DNA from: Xanthoparmelia taractica
Taxonomy: Eukaryota > Ascomycota > Lecanoromycetes > Lecanorales > Parmeliaceae
Assembly (NCBI GenBank): GCA_033085395.1
Contig: JANQBS010000248.1
Span: forward strand, 1 to 56,701
Reading direction: 5' to 3'
Length of the DNA stretch: 56,701 nucleotides
This document shows, one piece after another, positions 43,262-55,750 of the stretch. Each line of letters begins with the position of its first letter. The first letter of the stretch is position 1. The notes beneath the pieces are model-generated. The model made no database searches, was not told where the DNA came from, and was given only the letters and a program-made list of their open reading frames with translations. The position numbers and the translations under genes were made by a program.

Positions 43262-45025
43262 ATGGTTGTCAACGATCAGCCTACAAGTACCCTTCGATAT
43301 GAGGAAAAGCCTATCTATACAACCTCTAACGGCTGTCCTGTCAATGGTTCGTACATTGCCAGATATTCACTCGTCCATACCACTTTCAATTGCGGTGGAT
43401 CTTCATGGAGAAGACAAGACCTGGCGTCATCGTTCGGTCGCTTGACCTCAAGAAGTAATGCTGAGTCCTGAATCTGCGCAGATCCCGAGAGCTCCCAGAG
43501 GGTGGGGCAAAATGGCCCTTTATTGCTGCAAGACTTCCATTTGATTGATCTGCTGGCCCACTTTGACCGCGAACGTATACCAGAGCGTGTCGTCCATGCA
43601 AAGGGTGCAGGCGCCTACGGGGAGTTCGAAGTAACACACGATATCAGTGATCTGGTAAGCTTGCGGAAAGAACCTCGCAAACATTAACGCTGATATCCAG
43701 TAGACTTCATTAGACATGCTTAACGAGGTTGGAAAGAGGACCAAATGTGTTGCTCGTTTTTCTACAGTTGGAGGAGAGAAGGGTTCCCCTGACTCGGCGA
43801 GAGACCCTCGGGGCTTCTCTGTCAAGTTCTATACCGAGGAAGGTAACTGGGATTGGGTATTCAACAACACGCCCATTTTCTTCCTACGTGATCCCTCGAA
43901 GTTTCCGATTTTCATCCACACCCAAAAGCGGAATCCACAGACAAATTTAAAAGATGCGACAATGTGAGTGGGAGATACCTCATCAAGATCGTCTACGTGT
44001 TGATCCTGGCCAGGTTCTGGGACTACCTGTCCACTCACCAAGAGTCCGCCCACCAGGTCATGCATCTCTTCTCTGACCGTGGTACTCCATACTCATACCG
44101 CCACATGAATGGTTACTCAGGTCATACCTACAAGCTAACCAAACCTGACGGTACATTCAACTACGTTCAAATCCACTGCAAGACCGATCTTGGTAGCAAG
44201 ACCTTTACCAATGCTGAAGCAGGTAACATGGCTGCGGAAAATCCAGATTGGCATACACAAGATCTCTTCAACTCCATCCAAGACGGTAATTATCCAAGCT
44301 GGACCTGCTATCTCCAGGTCCTTAGCCCTGAACGGGCGGAGAGTTTTCGGTGGAATATCTTCGATCTGACCAAGGTTTGGCCGCAGAAGGATGTTCCACT
44401 AAGACCCTTTGGTAGATTCACCCTTAACAGGAACCCAGAGAATTACTTTGCGGAAATCGAGCAGGTAGCATTTTCCCCGAGCCACATGGTTCCCGGCGTC
44501 GAACCCTCTGCGGATCCTGTCCTACAATCGCGTCTCTTCTCGTATCCAGACACCCACCGTCATCGCCTCGGCGTCAACTATCAGCAGATCCCCGTAAACC
44601 AACCGCTCCGTGCCTTCAACCCTTATCAGCGTGACGGCATAATGGCAGTTAACGGCAACTACGGTGCTAACCCTAATTACCCATCCACCTACCGAAATAT
44701 GACATACAAGCCCGTCAAGCCTAGCCAGGAGCACGAGAAGTGGGCTGGTGCAGCAGTAGCCCAACAGCTCCCGGTGACTGAAGAGGACTTTGTACAGCCA
44801 GCTATGCTTTGGGAAGTGCTTGGGAGACAAGAGGGCCAGCAAGAAAATTTCGTTGGCAATGTTGCCGGGCATCTAAGTGCGGCAAAGCCATCCGTTAGGC
44901 AAAGGACTTATGAAATGTTCACCAGAATTAACAAAGCCCTGGGCAAAAGCATCGAGGAAGCTACTGAGCCATTGTCGCCGCATCCACAGGGCCAAGCTGC
45001 TGGCAACGCCCAGGCAAGACTGTAA
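43262..45025 (+). CDS. Catalase, small-subunit type, with peroxisomal targeting end
   Basis: Heme enzyme that decomposes hydrogen peroxide. Exons 43262-43346, 43482-43654, 43704-43963 and 44014-45025 give 509 residues, the small-subunit class. Catalytic His lies in RVVHAKGAGAYGEFEVTHD, the family block ARFSTVGGEKGSPDSARDPR follows, and the proximal heme ligand Tyr is in RLFSYPDTHRHRLG. No signal peptide is present. The protein ends in ARL, an accepted variant of the peroxisomal signal SKL, so a peroxisomal location is likely. Introns are GT-AG, the first 135 nt; the third exon acceptor is TAG rather than the nearer CAG, which would bring in a stop. Confidence 0.93.
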
Positions 45026-45675
45026 ATGCATTCAATATGCTCGGGTGTTTGCCAAGGAGTCGGGCGAAACTTTTTTGAACAGTCAGAATGTCTGTATCAG
45101 TTCCCTTGTGCTCTGTGTCGAAGTTTGATCGCGCAGGGCATCGGGACTGTGGATGTAGCGGACGTAGTGGCTCCGTGGCATCGACGCCGAACGGCGCTTG
45201 ACCATTTGCTTTTTCTCTGGCTTGCTTCTAACAACTTGTCAAATGTAACCTCGCGGTTGTGGATGTGGAGCGAAGTCGGTCTAGGCTAAGGTTGAAGGGA
45301 TATGGTGGTTCTCCCCCACCTATCTAGAGCATCCTGGTGCCAGCCTCGATCACCTCTACTTAATGCATACGTCATCAGCATGAATAAGGATTAGTGAAAG
45401 TGCAACCTTCGAAAAATCATTCTATTGAAACTATCGATCGCGGAAGAGAGGCAGTCATGTCGATGTGTCGTTCTTATCCCACCATCTCTCACCGCCCATC
45501 AGATTGGCTTGTGCAAGTACATAAGCCAACCGTCGTTCTGCCTGCTATACATGCACCCTACAAGTCATGAGCGTTTTTTTCAACTGTATCGTCCTAGCCT
45601 CGACGATGACCATTATCATTCGATATTAAAGATATTGTAGAATGGTATCATTTTTCCTAATTGCGAAACAGTGAG
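45026..45675. other. Intergenic, convergent 3' ends
   Basis: 3' regions of the catalase gene and RER1. Short frames unsupported. Confidence 0.5.
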
Positions 45676-46431
45676 TTAGTGCCCACTTCGTTGGTTGTAT
45701 TTCGCCTTGCCGAAAGTGAAGGGAACATAGCGGTATTTGATCATATGCTGGATCTGTCTCCGCACTACATGCGATCAGCGTTAGGCATTGCTAAACGTTA
45801 GGAAGGGGTGCACTTACTTGTCAAACTGAACAGGATAATGAAGTAAACCACAAGTACTGGCCAAAAGACCGGCACATTGAACACGCTCCACCAAGTGCAG
45901 AAGAAAGCAATCGCAATCGCCCTTGTACTGCTATGCCAAAACTTAAATTCTGGCAGCCGTCGTATGAACGGGCGGAACTCTTCGTCTTGTTTTGTAGGTA
46001 ATGTGGGTTGAGAAGCGTCTCCGTCCTCGAGGCCTTCGTCTTGTGTGAGGGATGGGTCGAATTTAGGCTGGAGAAAAGCAAGGAAGAGATTCAGGAGGTA
46101 GATGCCAAGCGAGTAGCAGACTGGCAGAGAAGGGTTAGCATGCGAGTCCAAGGATAGACATGTCAGTATGGTTCCAAGGAGATGTACCTATGTACCAGCC
46201 CTGAGCCATGAGGATACGGACGAAGAAGAGACCCAGGAGAGCACCAGTCGCGGTCCATCTGTAAGCGGTGTAGGGCGTACATTTATCGAGATAGGATTGG
46301 TATATCTGGTGGAGCGCGCATAATCAGTATCTCCAGTTCGTCAAGTGAGCTGTAACTTGGCATACTCTTCCTAATTTTGAAGTCTGCGCGCTGACTGCGG
46401 CGAAAGGAGTTTCGCTGGGTTCCGAATCCAT
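45676..46431 (-). CDS. RER1: Golgi-to-ER retrieval receptor Rer1
   Basis: Four-span membrane protein of the cis-Golgi that returns ER membrane proteins by recognising their transmembrane segments. Exons 46431-46366, 46305-46188, 46120-45818 and 45764-45676 give 191 residues. The product starts MDSEPSETPFAAVSAQTSK and has IYQSYLDKCTPYTAYRW, a hydrophobic pair (LLGLFFVRILMAQGWYIV), LGIYLLNLFLAFLQPKFDP, the acidic loop DEGLEDGD, EFRPFIRRLPEFKFW and a second hydrophobic pair. The last exon supplies MRRQIQHMIKYRYVPF and ends KYNQRSGH. All introns are GT-AG, 53-67 nt. Confidence 0.95.
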
Positions 46432-46740
46432 ACTTAGATCTTTGTAGCGCCAGGACGCCGGACTGAGGTTCGGGGTGCGCTCAATGATTATTGGTGTATT
46501 CCCGTCCACCTTTGATCTTTTGTGGTGAAAGAGCGCAGGTATCGAGATAGAAAAGAGCGAGCGATGTTTCAATTGTCACCTTGGCGAAAGGACACCCAAC
46601 ATCGATACCATCTAAAACGGAGCATCTTCTAATTTTCTAGGCCTAATTAGGATGGCTTGAATTCCCAGTTCCACAATCCCCGTAAACATATACGGCGAGA
46701 AACAGCTTAATGGTTTAAATTCTCAAGGGCACCCTACTTC
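46432..46740. other. Intergenic, divergent promoters
   Basis: Short promoter region between RER1 (leftward) and the enoyl-CoA hydratase (rightward). Nothing else seen. Confidence 0.5.
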
Positions 46741-47813
46741 ATGGCCTTTAGATGTCTTATAAGGCCAATATATGCCTTCAGTTCCATTGCCTCTCCTCTG
46801 ACCCGACCTTTGCGGTGTTATTCTCAAACTGTGACCAAGACATATGAGAACATACTGGTCGAATCGCCCAAGCCGGGCGTGAGTCTCAGTATGCAATGCT
46901 AATGCCTATGTTTCTCTTACTGTGTTCGACCATTAAAGCTGTCTGCTGACACATTAGTCGCCCGTCAGTAACCCTTAATCGTCCAAGAGCCCTCAATGCC
47001 CTGTCCACCGCCTTATTTGACGAATTGAATGACGCACTCCAGAACTTCGACAACGATGACAGCACAAACGTCATTGTTCTCACTGGAAGCGGAAAAGCTT
47101 TTGCTGGTACGACCATTTTAACCTTGTACAACAGCGAAGTGCAGCTGCTGACTCGCCTAATCAATATAGCTGGCGCGGATATCAAAGAAATGAAAGATCT
47201 CTCGTTTAGCAAAGCAAACAATGTGAACTATATTGCCTCTTGGTCTTCGACAATCCCCAACATCCGCAAACCAATCATTGCCGCGGTCAATGGTCACGCA
47301 CTCGGCGGCGGCTGTGAGCTTGCCTTAATGGCCGACATTCTTTACTGCTCATCCTCTGCGACATTCGGCCAGCCAGAGATCAAACTGGGGATCATCCCTG
47401 GCGCTGGTGGGAGTCAGAGGCTTACAGCGTTGGTTGGGAAGAGTCGAGCCATGGAATTGATCCTCACAGGTATGAACTTTAGTGGTACGGAGGCTGGGCA
47501 ATGGGGTGTCGCGGCACGGGTGTTTGATAGCGCGGAGGGCTGTGTGCGAGGAGCGCTCGAAACAGCAGGTAAGATAGCGGGAATGTCAAAGGTGGCAGTA
47601 CGCGCGGCGAAAGAGGTGGTCAACAAAAGTCAGGACACGGGCTTAAGAGAGGGTTTAGACTACGAGCGGAAAGTGTTCCATGGATTGTTTGGAAGCAAGG
47701 ATCAGAAGATTGGTGAGTCGAAAGCTTCTCTGATGCATTATATATACTAATTTCGCCACATAGGAATGTCTGCTTTCGTAGAGAAAAAGAGACCGGAGTG
47801 GTCAAATGAATGA
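46741..47813 (+). CDS. Mitochondrial enoyl-CoA hydratase (crotonase family)
   Basis: Adds water to 2-enoyl-CoA in beta-oxidation and branched-chain amino acid breakdown. Exons 46741-46888, 46969-47106, 47170-47712 and 47764-47813 give 292 residues. The first ~32 residues (MAFRCLIRPIYAF...) are basic and lack acidic residues, as in a mitochondrial presequence. The crotonase fold follows: SLITLNRPRALNAL, KAFAAGADIKEM (oxyanion hole), NGHALGGGCELALMADI, FGQPEIKLGIIPGAGGSQ with the catalytic glutamate positions, and the C-terminal FVEKKRPEW. Junctions at introns 1 and 2 restore GVSLITLN and FAAGAD exactly. It is the last gene before the AT-rich repeat zone starting near 48081. Confidence 0.94.
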
Positions 47814-48080
47814 CAATGAAAAAGTAGCTCGTACGGCTTTCCAAATGTCGCGGTGTATCATCTGCTGGACACCCGATTAAACCAAAAATGTCAAATTGGC
47901 CCTGCATTATATTGCTCTATGCTACGCTGGAGGCCGCGGTAAAGCTAGACAAGAATAACGTCCTCCACCATCGTCCTGCTGATTTTTCTTACACCAGAAG
48001 AAACCAGGTTTCATGTCTCATTGTCATTCCAATTCGCATGGGCTCAAGCCAATCCATCTTTACGACAAAGTCATATAAAC

Positions 48081-48851
48081 CGCTGGTTTCGAGGTAAATC
48101 GGGAATATATCGACTATTATCGTATATCGTATTATTAATAATATACTCGCGTTTAATACTTATATTACGTCTCGTATTATTAAGAGAGAGCGATTATTTA
48201 AGATATTTTCTACTATAAGAGTTAGATTAAGAGTCTTTATCGAAAGTAAGTCGTAGACGTATTAGAGTAAGATTATATAATATAATCTCTTCGATCGATT
48301 CGATCTATACGTTAGTTAATTAACGATTTTAAAGATTCTATAAACTCTAAAAATTAGTAGAAAAAGTCTTTAGCGTAAGGTCTTAGAACGCTTATAAATA
48401 TATTATAATTTATACTTTCTAGAGATTAATAATTTTATTTATAATATATTAGTCTTTCTAGATAAGAGTATAATTAATAAATATACGATATAGAGAAAAT
48501 AAAACTATTTAGTCTTTAAAATTCGACTACTAATCTAGATATCTATTAAATAATTTAAATAATATAGTATTTTATTAATATATTATTTTAATAAGATTCT
48601 TTATTATTATATTTATTAGAATAATATTAATAATACTTTATTTAAATAATTTCTTTAGAATAAGCTTCTTTCTCGCTATAATCTATATTCTAATCTAAAA
48701 TTAATTATTATTATAAATAATTACTCTACGCATTACGCGCTAAATAGTAAATAACTATACGAGACACGAGACGTAATAATCTTATATTTATCTCTATACT
48801 TATCGAATTTTAATTCTATTAAGAAATTCTTCTTACTATTCTCAAGAAGAT
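48081..48851. repeat. AT-rich, RIP-like repeat, left of nested retrotransposon
   Basis: Composition changes sharply near 48081 from gene-block DNA to AT-rich sequence full of TATA, TTAATA and stop codons in every frame. It is the left part of an older repeat interrupted by the gypsy element at 48852-55938; the sequence resumes at 55944. No protein remnant could be read. Confidence 0.75.
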
Positions 48852-49039
48852 TGATAAGCACAAGTACTGATTGATTGAGTGGAAGAAGATTGATTAGGAA
48901 CTATGGGAGAGCTCGGAGAATAAGTACTCACGCCCAGCCATGCTAGCACTAGTACGGACGTAGCTTCCCCAGCTCCTTCTCCTAGCCAAGGGCTAGGAAG
49001 GCGCCTGCGGAAGGCTTCCTCAAGACCATAACTATAACA
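48852..49039 (-). repeat. LTR (3' LTR of the minus-strand element)
   Basis: 188 bp, about ten differences from the other LTR, all transitions, as RIP would leave. Ends TG/CA on the element strand, abutting the AAGAT target duplication on its outer side. Confidence 0.93.
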
Positions 49040-49190
49040 GTTACCTACGAACAATAAAGGCCATCGCCCCGATGGCAACAACCGTAGCTAAATACATGCA
49101 TACTTAGTGCTAAGTCAGTCCTAATGTGCTATCATAAGCCCTTTCAAAGTCCTTAATTAGCTTAGGTGCGTTAGCTAGCTATTATACTAA

Positions 49191-49619
49191 CATTCATTAA
49201 TCATCCTGCGGACCACATCCCTTCCAGCGGACCAAGTACTACGTAGTGGCGTGCTTAACACGTCCGAACCGACGTTGACGTTTTCTAAGAAGACGTTCGA
49301 CTTCATACTCTTCCTCGTTATCGACTATAATAGATAGTAACACGACAGACTGGCGCCCATAAGGATCTGCAGCTGATGCGGTAGCTGGTTCGAGATATAC
49401 CACAGATACAACATCATGAATCTTCATGATAGATAATAGCTTGAGTCGATATGCTAGTCTGCCAATGCGTTCTGACACCTCAAATAATTCAGCGAACTGT
49501 TGTCCTAGCTTGCGGGATTGCACTTCAATTATTTCGTAACCCCGATAAAGGCGTAAGTGTACGAAATCGCCGACCTTGAAGAACATTAACTTATGCTTCG
49601 AGTCGTAGTGCTCCTTCAT
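49191..49619 (-). pseudogene. Integrase C-terminus and chromodomain remnant
   Basis: The frame 49619-49239 reads KVGDFVHLRLYRGYEI and KLGQQFAELFEVSERIGRLA, the SH3-like integrase C-terminal region of fungal chromoviruses. After a TAG at 49239-49241 the same frame continues YLVRWKGCGPQDD (from 49238), the chromodomain aromatic motif. The TAG sits where a Gln codon is usual (CAG to TAG). Confidence 0.85.
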
Positions 49620-50318
49620 CCTGAGGGATACAAATGCGAAAGCGTCTTATGTATCGATATACTTAGGCCGATAATTCACTGAAAACGCGCTGACTGTTAA
49701 AGACTTTAGCGGAATCCTTATAGTAACAGCACGACTGATACCCGTTGCGGAAGGCTTCGGCGGTGCTTGTGAAATAGACGATGCTTACGAAGTAGGCGAT
49801 GCTTACGAAGTAGGCGATGCTTACGAAGTAGGCGATGCTGGCGTAGCAAGTGCTGATGAAGAAGATTCTTGATGAGTGCTAATAGCAGGTGTAGCAGCAT
49901 CTTGCGGAGTTACTTCAGTAAGATCACTGAGATTGAGGCCATCAATATTCAGCAGATTTAGTGATTCTTTGATCTTGAAGTCATAGAGCACTTCCGTAGA
50001 AGCGAGGTGAGTTAAGCTATACTTAATTAAGTTATTAAGTGTCGAAGACATCTGTGATAGCACTAATAATTATTTCGTTACTGTGAGAATAAAGTATCGT
50101 AGCGCGATCTCAGCTATCTTATTGAACTTCTCAGACTAGCCATCGATCTGAGGATACCATGCAGTAGAATACAAGAGATCGATCTTAAGCTCCTTCAGAA
50201 TCTATTGTCACATCTCTTCAATAAAGCGGCGATCGCGATCGAAGATAACGGCCTATGAAATACCTCAATTGAGCAGTAGCAGACGGGATAGCAAGCGATA
50301 TACCCACTGTTGGCCGCC

Positions 50319-50636
50319 TTATTTAATGCAGCCTAACATAAAGATAATAGCTTTACTGAACTTGTCAATAACTAACATAGCGCAGTCTTCTCCGATTGAA
50401 GCCTTTGGTAGAGCTAGAATAAAATCAATCGTGATAATGTGGAATAGTCTGCTAGGTGTATAGATGGGTTGCAGCGATCCGTACGATGCATATCGCGGAG
50501 TCTGGTGCAATTGGCAGTGAGGGCAGTGGCGCAGATACTCATGAAGCTTAATAGTCATATTGAAGATGTAGAGGCTACTGGTGAGCTTCTCATGAGTACG
50601 GGTGTAGCCAGAATGTCTCATCTCGTTATATATCAA
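50319..50636 (-). pseudogene. Integrase zinc-binding and core start, remnant
   Basis: Reads MRHSGYTRTHEKL ... LRHCPHCQLHQT, the HHCC zinc-binding domain, then FHIITIDFILALP with the first catalytic Asp, and DKFSKAIIF. The frame is broken by stops downstream; the rest of the core is spread over 49640-50318. Confidence 0.88.
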
Positions 50637-51889
50637 TTTGAATACTTTCTATTCAAGGTCCTTGATGAGCAAGCACAATCGCAATCTCCGCTCGGGATTA
50701 TCGAAGTAAAGCAGATCCTTGATCAGTTTGTATGGTAGTCTAGCTGTATTCTCCGGTCCGAGATCAAGGTTTAACTTCACTGTAGTCATGATCCTACTTC
50801 ATCTGAGCTCGTTCTGATAACTTTTCTAAAGTCGTTCGCGAAAGGCTTCGCTCACTGTGATCAAGCTAATCGAAAAGGAATCGATGCTATCCAGAATAGA
50901 CTCATTAGTCTCAGATCGATACGAGCGGCTTGCTAGTCGAGATAGAGCATTAGATACAATATTGACTTTGTCAGGCTTATGTCTGAGCTCGATGCGAAAT
51001 CGTTATAAGTACTCCGACGCCCTGATAAGGCGGAGGTTGAGCTTTTCTGTAGAAGTAGTATTTATACTGATCTAACGCACGATACTAATAGCAGCAGAGT
51101 AATCAGTGTAGATAATAGTAATATTAACTAATGCTTCGATTAGATGGCGTATTTTCTTAATCACCCAAACGATTTCGATTATTTCAAGTTCAATTAACTA
51201 GTAGCGGGTCTCTGCTGACGTAAGCTACCTGCTAAGAAAGAGAATTAGTTGCATAGACTTCTACTTAGGTGCTTCAATAGTCGTGAAAGCCTTCTATAAG
51301 AAAGGCGAAGCAGATAAGTTAGTCAAAGAGAGTACGATCAACCCTATAATAGAATCCTTGAAAGCCTTTGATAGAGTTGAATCATCTACCTTAATGTGAT
51401 AGATGTGTGCTTCGAAGCCGAATTCCTTGCTAGCATCGAGGTCAATATATAGCTATCTGATTGAATTATAATGATGCAGCATAATCGAAGATGCGAAGAT
51501 TTCTTGAAGTTAATGATAAGCATTGAGCTCCTTGAGAATAGGCATTTGAATGTATAATCTGTCGGCTTCAGACTTGCGAGCACTCCTCGTAGTGCTCTTG
51601 CAGTTACGATTGAGTAGTGTCTTACGCTCTTAAAGCGACTTGATAATAGCTGAGTAGTACGGCACGTACTACTTAAGATAACTTGTCATATTAAGATAGC
51701 GCTTCAAGGCAGCCAGAGTGCGCGAGAACTCCAGATTACGTATAACTGCCAGCTTATCTGCTGCCGTAACTAGGCCCAGAGCGTCGACGCGCTAACCGAG
51801 TAACTACACGAATGAATATCCAAGAAAGGCCTTATTGAGTGCTAGATGAATATTCATCTCTAATAGTGCTTGAAAGACTTATCTAAGAT

Positions 51890-52300
51890 ATTTAATATGT
51901 TCTTCTAGAGAGATAGAGAATATAACGATATCGTCAACGTATACTCGACAGAAGCTGCGGAATGGGCGAAGAATACGATCAATTATTCGTTGCACATACG
52001 CAGATGAGCCTTTATATCCCATAACTAAGACTTTAAAGATCTCTTAACCGCGATAAGATGAAACGATGAGTCGATAACGATAATAACGCTTCACTCATTA
52101 TTGATAGAAGAATACAGTAGCGTCTATAATAGAGATATGCGTAGCATACCTAATTAGAGCAAGAATCTCAGCTTGAGAAGAAACGGGGTAGATATCTAAT
52201 ACAGTGATTCTATTAAGTGCCCTAATATCAACGATCACACGACCTTTAGATTCGTCTGAGGTTAACTTTCACATCACAAAATAGAGGAAAGAGAATAATA
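51890..52300 (-). pseudogene. Reverse transcriptase remnant
   Basis: Minus-strand frame shows the catalytic box CRVYVDDIVIFS (YVDDI at 51942-51928), preceded by MGYKGSSAYVQRIIDRILR and, further upstream, ATHISIIDATVFFYQ followed by stops. Two stops fall exactly where the family has Trp (FFYQW) and Gln (HRGQE), consistent with TGG-to-TAG and CAA-to-TAA changes. RNase H presumably lies at 50650-51600 but could not be read clearly. Confidence 0.85.
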
Positions 52301-52664
52301 TAGCAGTAACAGTCCATTTTATATAACCTTACTTATGAAATTTATCGAAGGCTTCGTCAATGACTTCCTTATCTCGCACGCCTATAGGATAGACGCGTAC
52401 TTAACCTGCTTTGTAGATATCCTTTCAATTCTCCACAAGGGGTATCTCCATTCATTAATCTTCTGACATATTAATAACATTATCGATATCCTTTCATAGA
52501 CTGGGGAAGACTTCGATAACATCAAATATGATATGCACTGCTGCGGGGTCACTATAGATCGAAGCATTAGTGCGATGAAGTGTCTCGTTTTTGATGGCGT
52601 TGAGGATAATACTAATAATGAAAGCGGCAGTCATTCTCAGAGTAGCTCGAAAGCCTTGTTTAAT

Positions 52665-53400
52665 TCAAGATGTTTTCCATTTGAGAGATTTATCTACTAT
52701 AATAGCATACTCCGTAGCAACTAAGAAGCATCCTTCTACTTCGTATTTAAGCACTTTACCTAGACGAGTGCGTCTAATAAGAGTGACAGAGAGGTCTATA
52801 TCATTACGCATCACAATCTCAAAGAGACTATAATCAACGATATAAATAGATAGGGTGAGAGCATCGAGCTGAGATGATTCGAATAGCAGATCCCGATCTT
52901 CAGGCAAGCAGATAGCTTCGATAAATATCATTATGAAAGAATACGCAGATATCATTTGGCGTACCTTACTGACAATAATAATATCAGTTCTTAAACCCTT
53001 AATGATCATAGATACTGGCACTTGAAGAGAGTCACACGAGTCAATAATAACAAGGTCCTTGCCAGTGTCGATAACAATGCCCTCTGACTTCATGATATCG
53101 ATATCAATAAGTGCTTTAACGAACAAGTCATCAACGATATAAATCTCACGATTGATCAATGCGACCTTATTGTAATTACCTGATATGTACATGAGAATAA
53201 CAGCGTACTCATGAACATCATGCTTCTTCGTGCCTAACCCACGAACCTTAATTAATAAGGCCATCTTCTTGATTTCAATTTGAAGGCCTCCTTCACTAAG
53301 AATCTAATTGAGAAATGCGCGATCAATCAGCGACATGATATAGCCGATATCGAAGCAGTACTCATATAGTCGGCCTTGGTAGATTAGTGAGATTTTAATA
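52665..53400 (-). pseudogene. Retropepsin region remnant
   Basis: Upstream of 53264 the frame reads YCFDIGYIMSLIDRAFL: the aspartic protease motif D-T/S-G has become DIG (53351-53343) by what looks like an ACC/ATC C-to-T change. A stop follows at the next Gln-like position. The frame 53264-52665 continues GLGTKKHDVHEYAVI and REIYIVDDLFVKALI, typical of this region in fungal chromoviruses. Confidence 0.8.
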
Positions 53401-53599
53401 GTAGTAAAGCGATACTCACGAAAGGCATATCCTAATATAAACATATTCTTAGCAGATAACCTGATAATCTTCACTAAGCAACTAAATGCTTCTATAGCAA
53501 CAAAGTCCTTCTTGTGATCTGCGGACGACTTCTATACGATCTTCTTCCTATATAAGCGAACGTGCTTATATAGCCGATTGTTTAAAGGAAAGGTCTTGC

Positions 53600-55505
53600 T
53601 GTAGAATCGGTATAAAGATAAGTTTGCTAATTTAGCGGGGGAAGTGATAAAGTGTGCTTCGACGAAGTCTTTCTGCTCGTAATCCTCATCAGATAATTCA
53701 GTGAAGACTTCCGCAGAGGAGGCGGACTATTCGTTAACCCAAGCAGCTCTCTAATAGAAGATATACTCGTATCGTTCGAAGTCTTCCTAATTATCATAAC
53801 TAGCATAGCTTTTATAATCATTCGAAGGCGTATTTTCTTAGCCTTCGATATGATAAGCTCTAGTAGTAAAGAATCTTCGGAAAAAATTTCTATTGAAGTC
53901 GTTTCTTTGACCTTAGTGTTAATTCGAAGAGTTCTTCTAACCAGAAAACGAACTTACGTTTTCGTTGATAATTTGCAGCGGCTGTTCAATAGACAGAGGT
54001 GACTGAGGCCGCTATTGCTAATATAACTAATACTACTAATACTAATTAACATTATTCTAATAGAGATAGAATAATCTTAAAGAGAAGAGTGATCTGCCAC
54101 CGCCATAAGAATTGTTACTACCATAGAAAGATCGTGAACCTTAATAGCCATCTCCCGTAGATCGGAATAACATACTACTATTACCACCGTAAGATTAACG
54201 AGAATACTGATCAGTCTGATTTGAACGTTACGTATTGCTGCGGGAGTAAGATCTCTCAGATCGATGTAATAAAGGTCCTTCTACCTTCTTGCTAACATAG
54301 GCCCATTATTTATACTTATGGTCATTAAGCTCAGTGAGAAAGAAATTAATAATAAAGGCGTCTGTGGAACGCTGCACATGCATTCTCAAATCAAGATCAA
54401 TATTATTGTACATCAAGTCAAGCTATAACTTGACGTTATTGATACTAGAATCCTTAGTAGAGCGCAGTATGCGTTAAGCGAACTTCCTTGGCTCGCGCTT
54501 AGCAGCAGCGTCACGTAAGAAGTACGTCTCCCGAAGAAGTGAACTAATAGCAATATTTGATGATTGTTTAAATCGTTTGATGAGTAGCTTTGCTCACTCA
54601 TCGATATCGGAATCGTAAGTAATAATGCGGCGTTCAGTGTCAGATAGCTCACTGGTTCACCATAAAAGAGTAGTACCTCGCAAGCTTAATCATAGATTAT
54701 TATGTATCATGTCAGCTTCTTTGGTAGATATGAACTGCTTGGCACGATTAAGAAAAAGGTGAATATCTCTGAAGTAGGTGTCTTTGCCAGTATGCTTAAT
54801 TACTACTCCGTTATTAACTGTCTTTTTATTATAATGTAAATCGAAAAATTCCAAATCGTTGACATTTTATCTTGAGGTAGCAGCATTGATAGTATTATTA
54901 TCTCCGGGCGGACCAGCGGGACCGACAGGGCCAGGCGGTCCTGATAAATCTGATAATGCTGGGGGTTGACGAGAAGCTACTATGGCAGCAGCAACTGCCT
55001 CATTGATTATGCGTCGAATAGCTGCTTTATTCATCCTGAGCGACTGTGGTTCTAACTCTAGTTCGATAGGTTTGTCGTAGATGGTTTCCTCTGCTGAGAT
55101 AGCTCTGATGATATCTGTGCTACCGGTGCTTGCAGTGAAAGAATCCTGAGTGCGGAAATATTCTTCCAGCTGTGAAAGGCTTCTGTACTTAATGATACGA
55201 TCGGTGAAGGCTCTAACAGCACGCCGGAACGTAGATGTGTCTGTGACTTAGCTAGATGGAAAGGATGGTGACTCTACTGAAGCAGAGCGTCGTGACTGTC
55301 GGGGTGATAGGACAGTTGCTTGAGTCGGTGGTAGTGGTTGCTCCGGGCGTTTGTAGTGACGACAGATGTATTTAGTAGTGAGTCCCACCTCGTGAGGGAC
55401 GTCTGCTAGGTGTGCTTGACCTATTGCTTTCACAAAGCGGTAGATTTGATAATCGATGCGTATAAGGTCGCTATCAAGCGGTGGAGAAGTGCTTAATGTA
55501 GTCAT
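53600..55505 (-). pseudogene. Gag region remnant
   Basis: The minus frame 55505-55248 starts MTTLSTSPPLDSDLIRIDYQ, close behind the 5' LTR, and is the likely Gag start. Near 54905-54950 a proline/glycine tract (GPPGPVGPAGPPG) is readable. The rest is broken by stops; no zinc knuckle could be confirmed. Confidence 0.55.
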
Positions 55506-55750
55506 GGTGACTGCTTGCAGAATACTGGGATAGTACTAGCACAACTCTCGAATAGGAGGGTAGTTGGTGAGAGATTAAAAGAAGGCTTCACAAGGAGACC
55601 TTCAGCAAGGGCTGATGGTGACGTTAAAGCCGGCTTACAAGCAGCAAGCAAGCAGCGAGCAAACAATAGATTAATGAAGAACTAATACTGTGTCTGGTGC
55701 AGGAATGATGCATGTGACAACAGCTGAATGCAATAGGCGTTGCTATTAAT

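Noticed and set aside
48842..49081. Minus frame repeated at 55624-55848 as a small duplicated gene
   Set aside because: Both lie in the LTRs of the gypsy element and are not genes.
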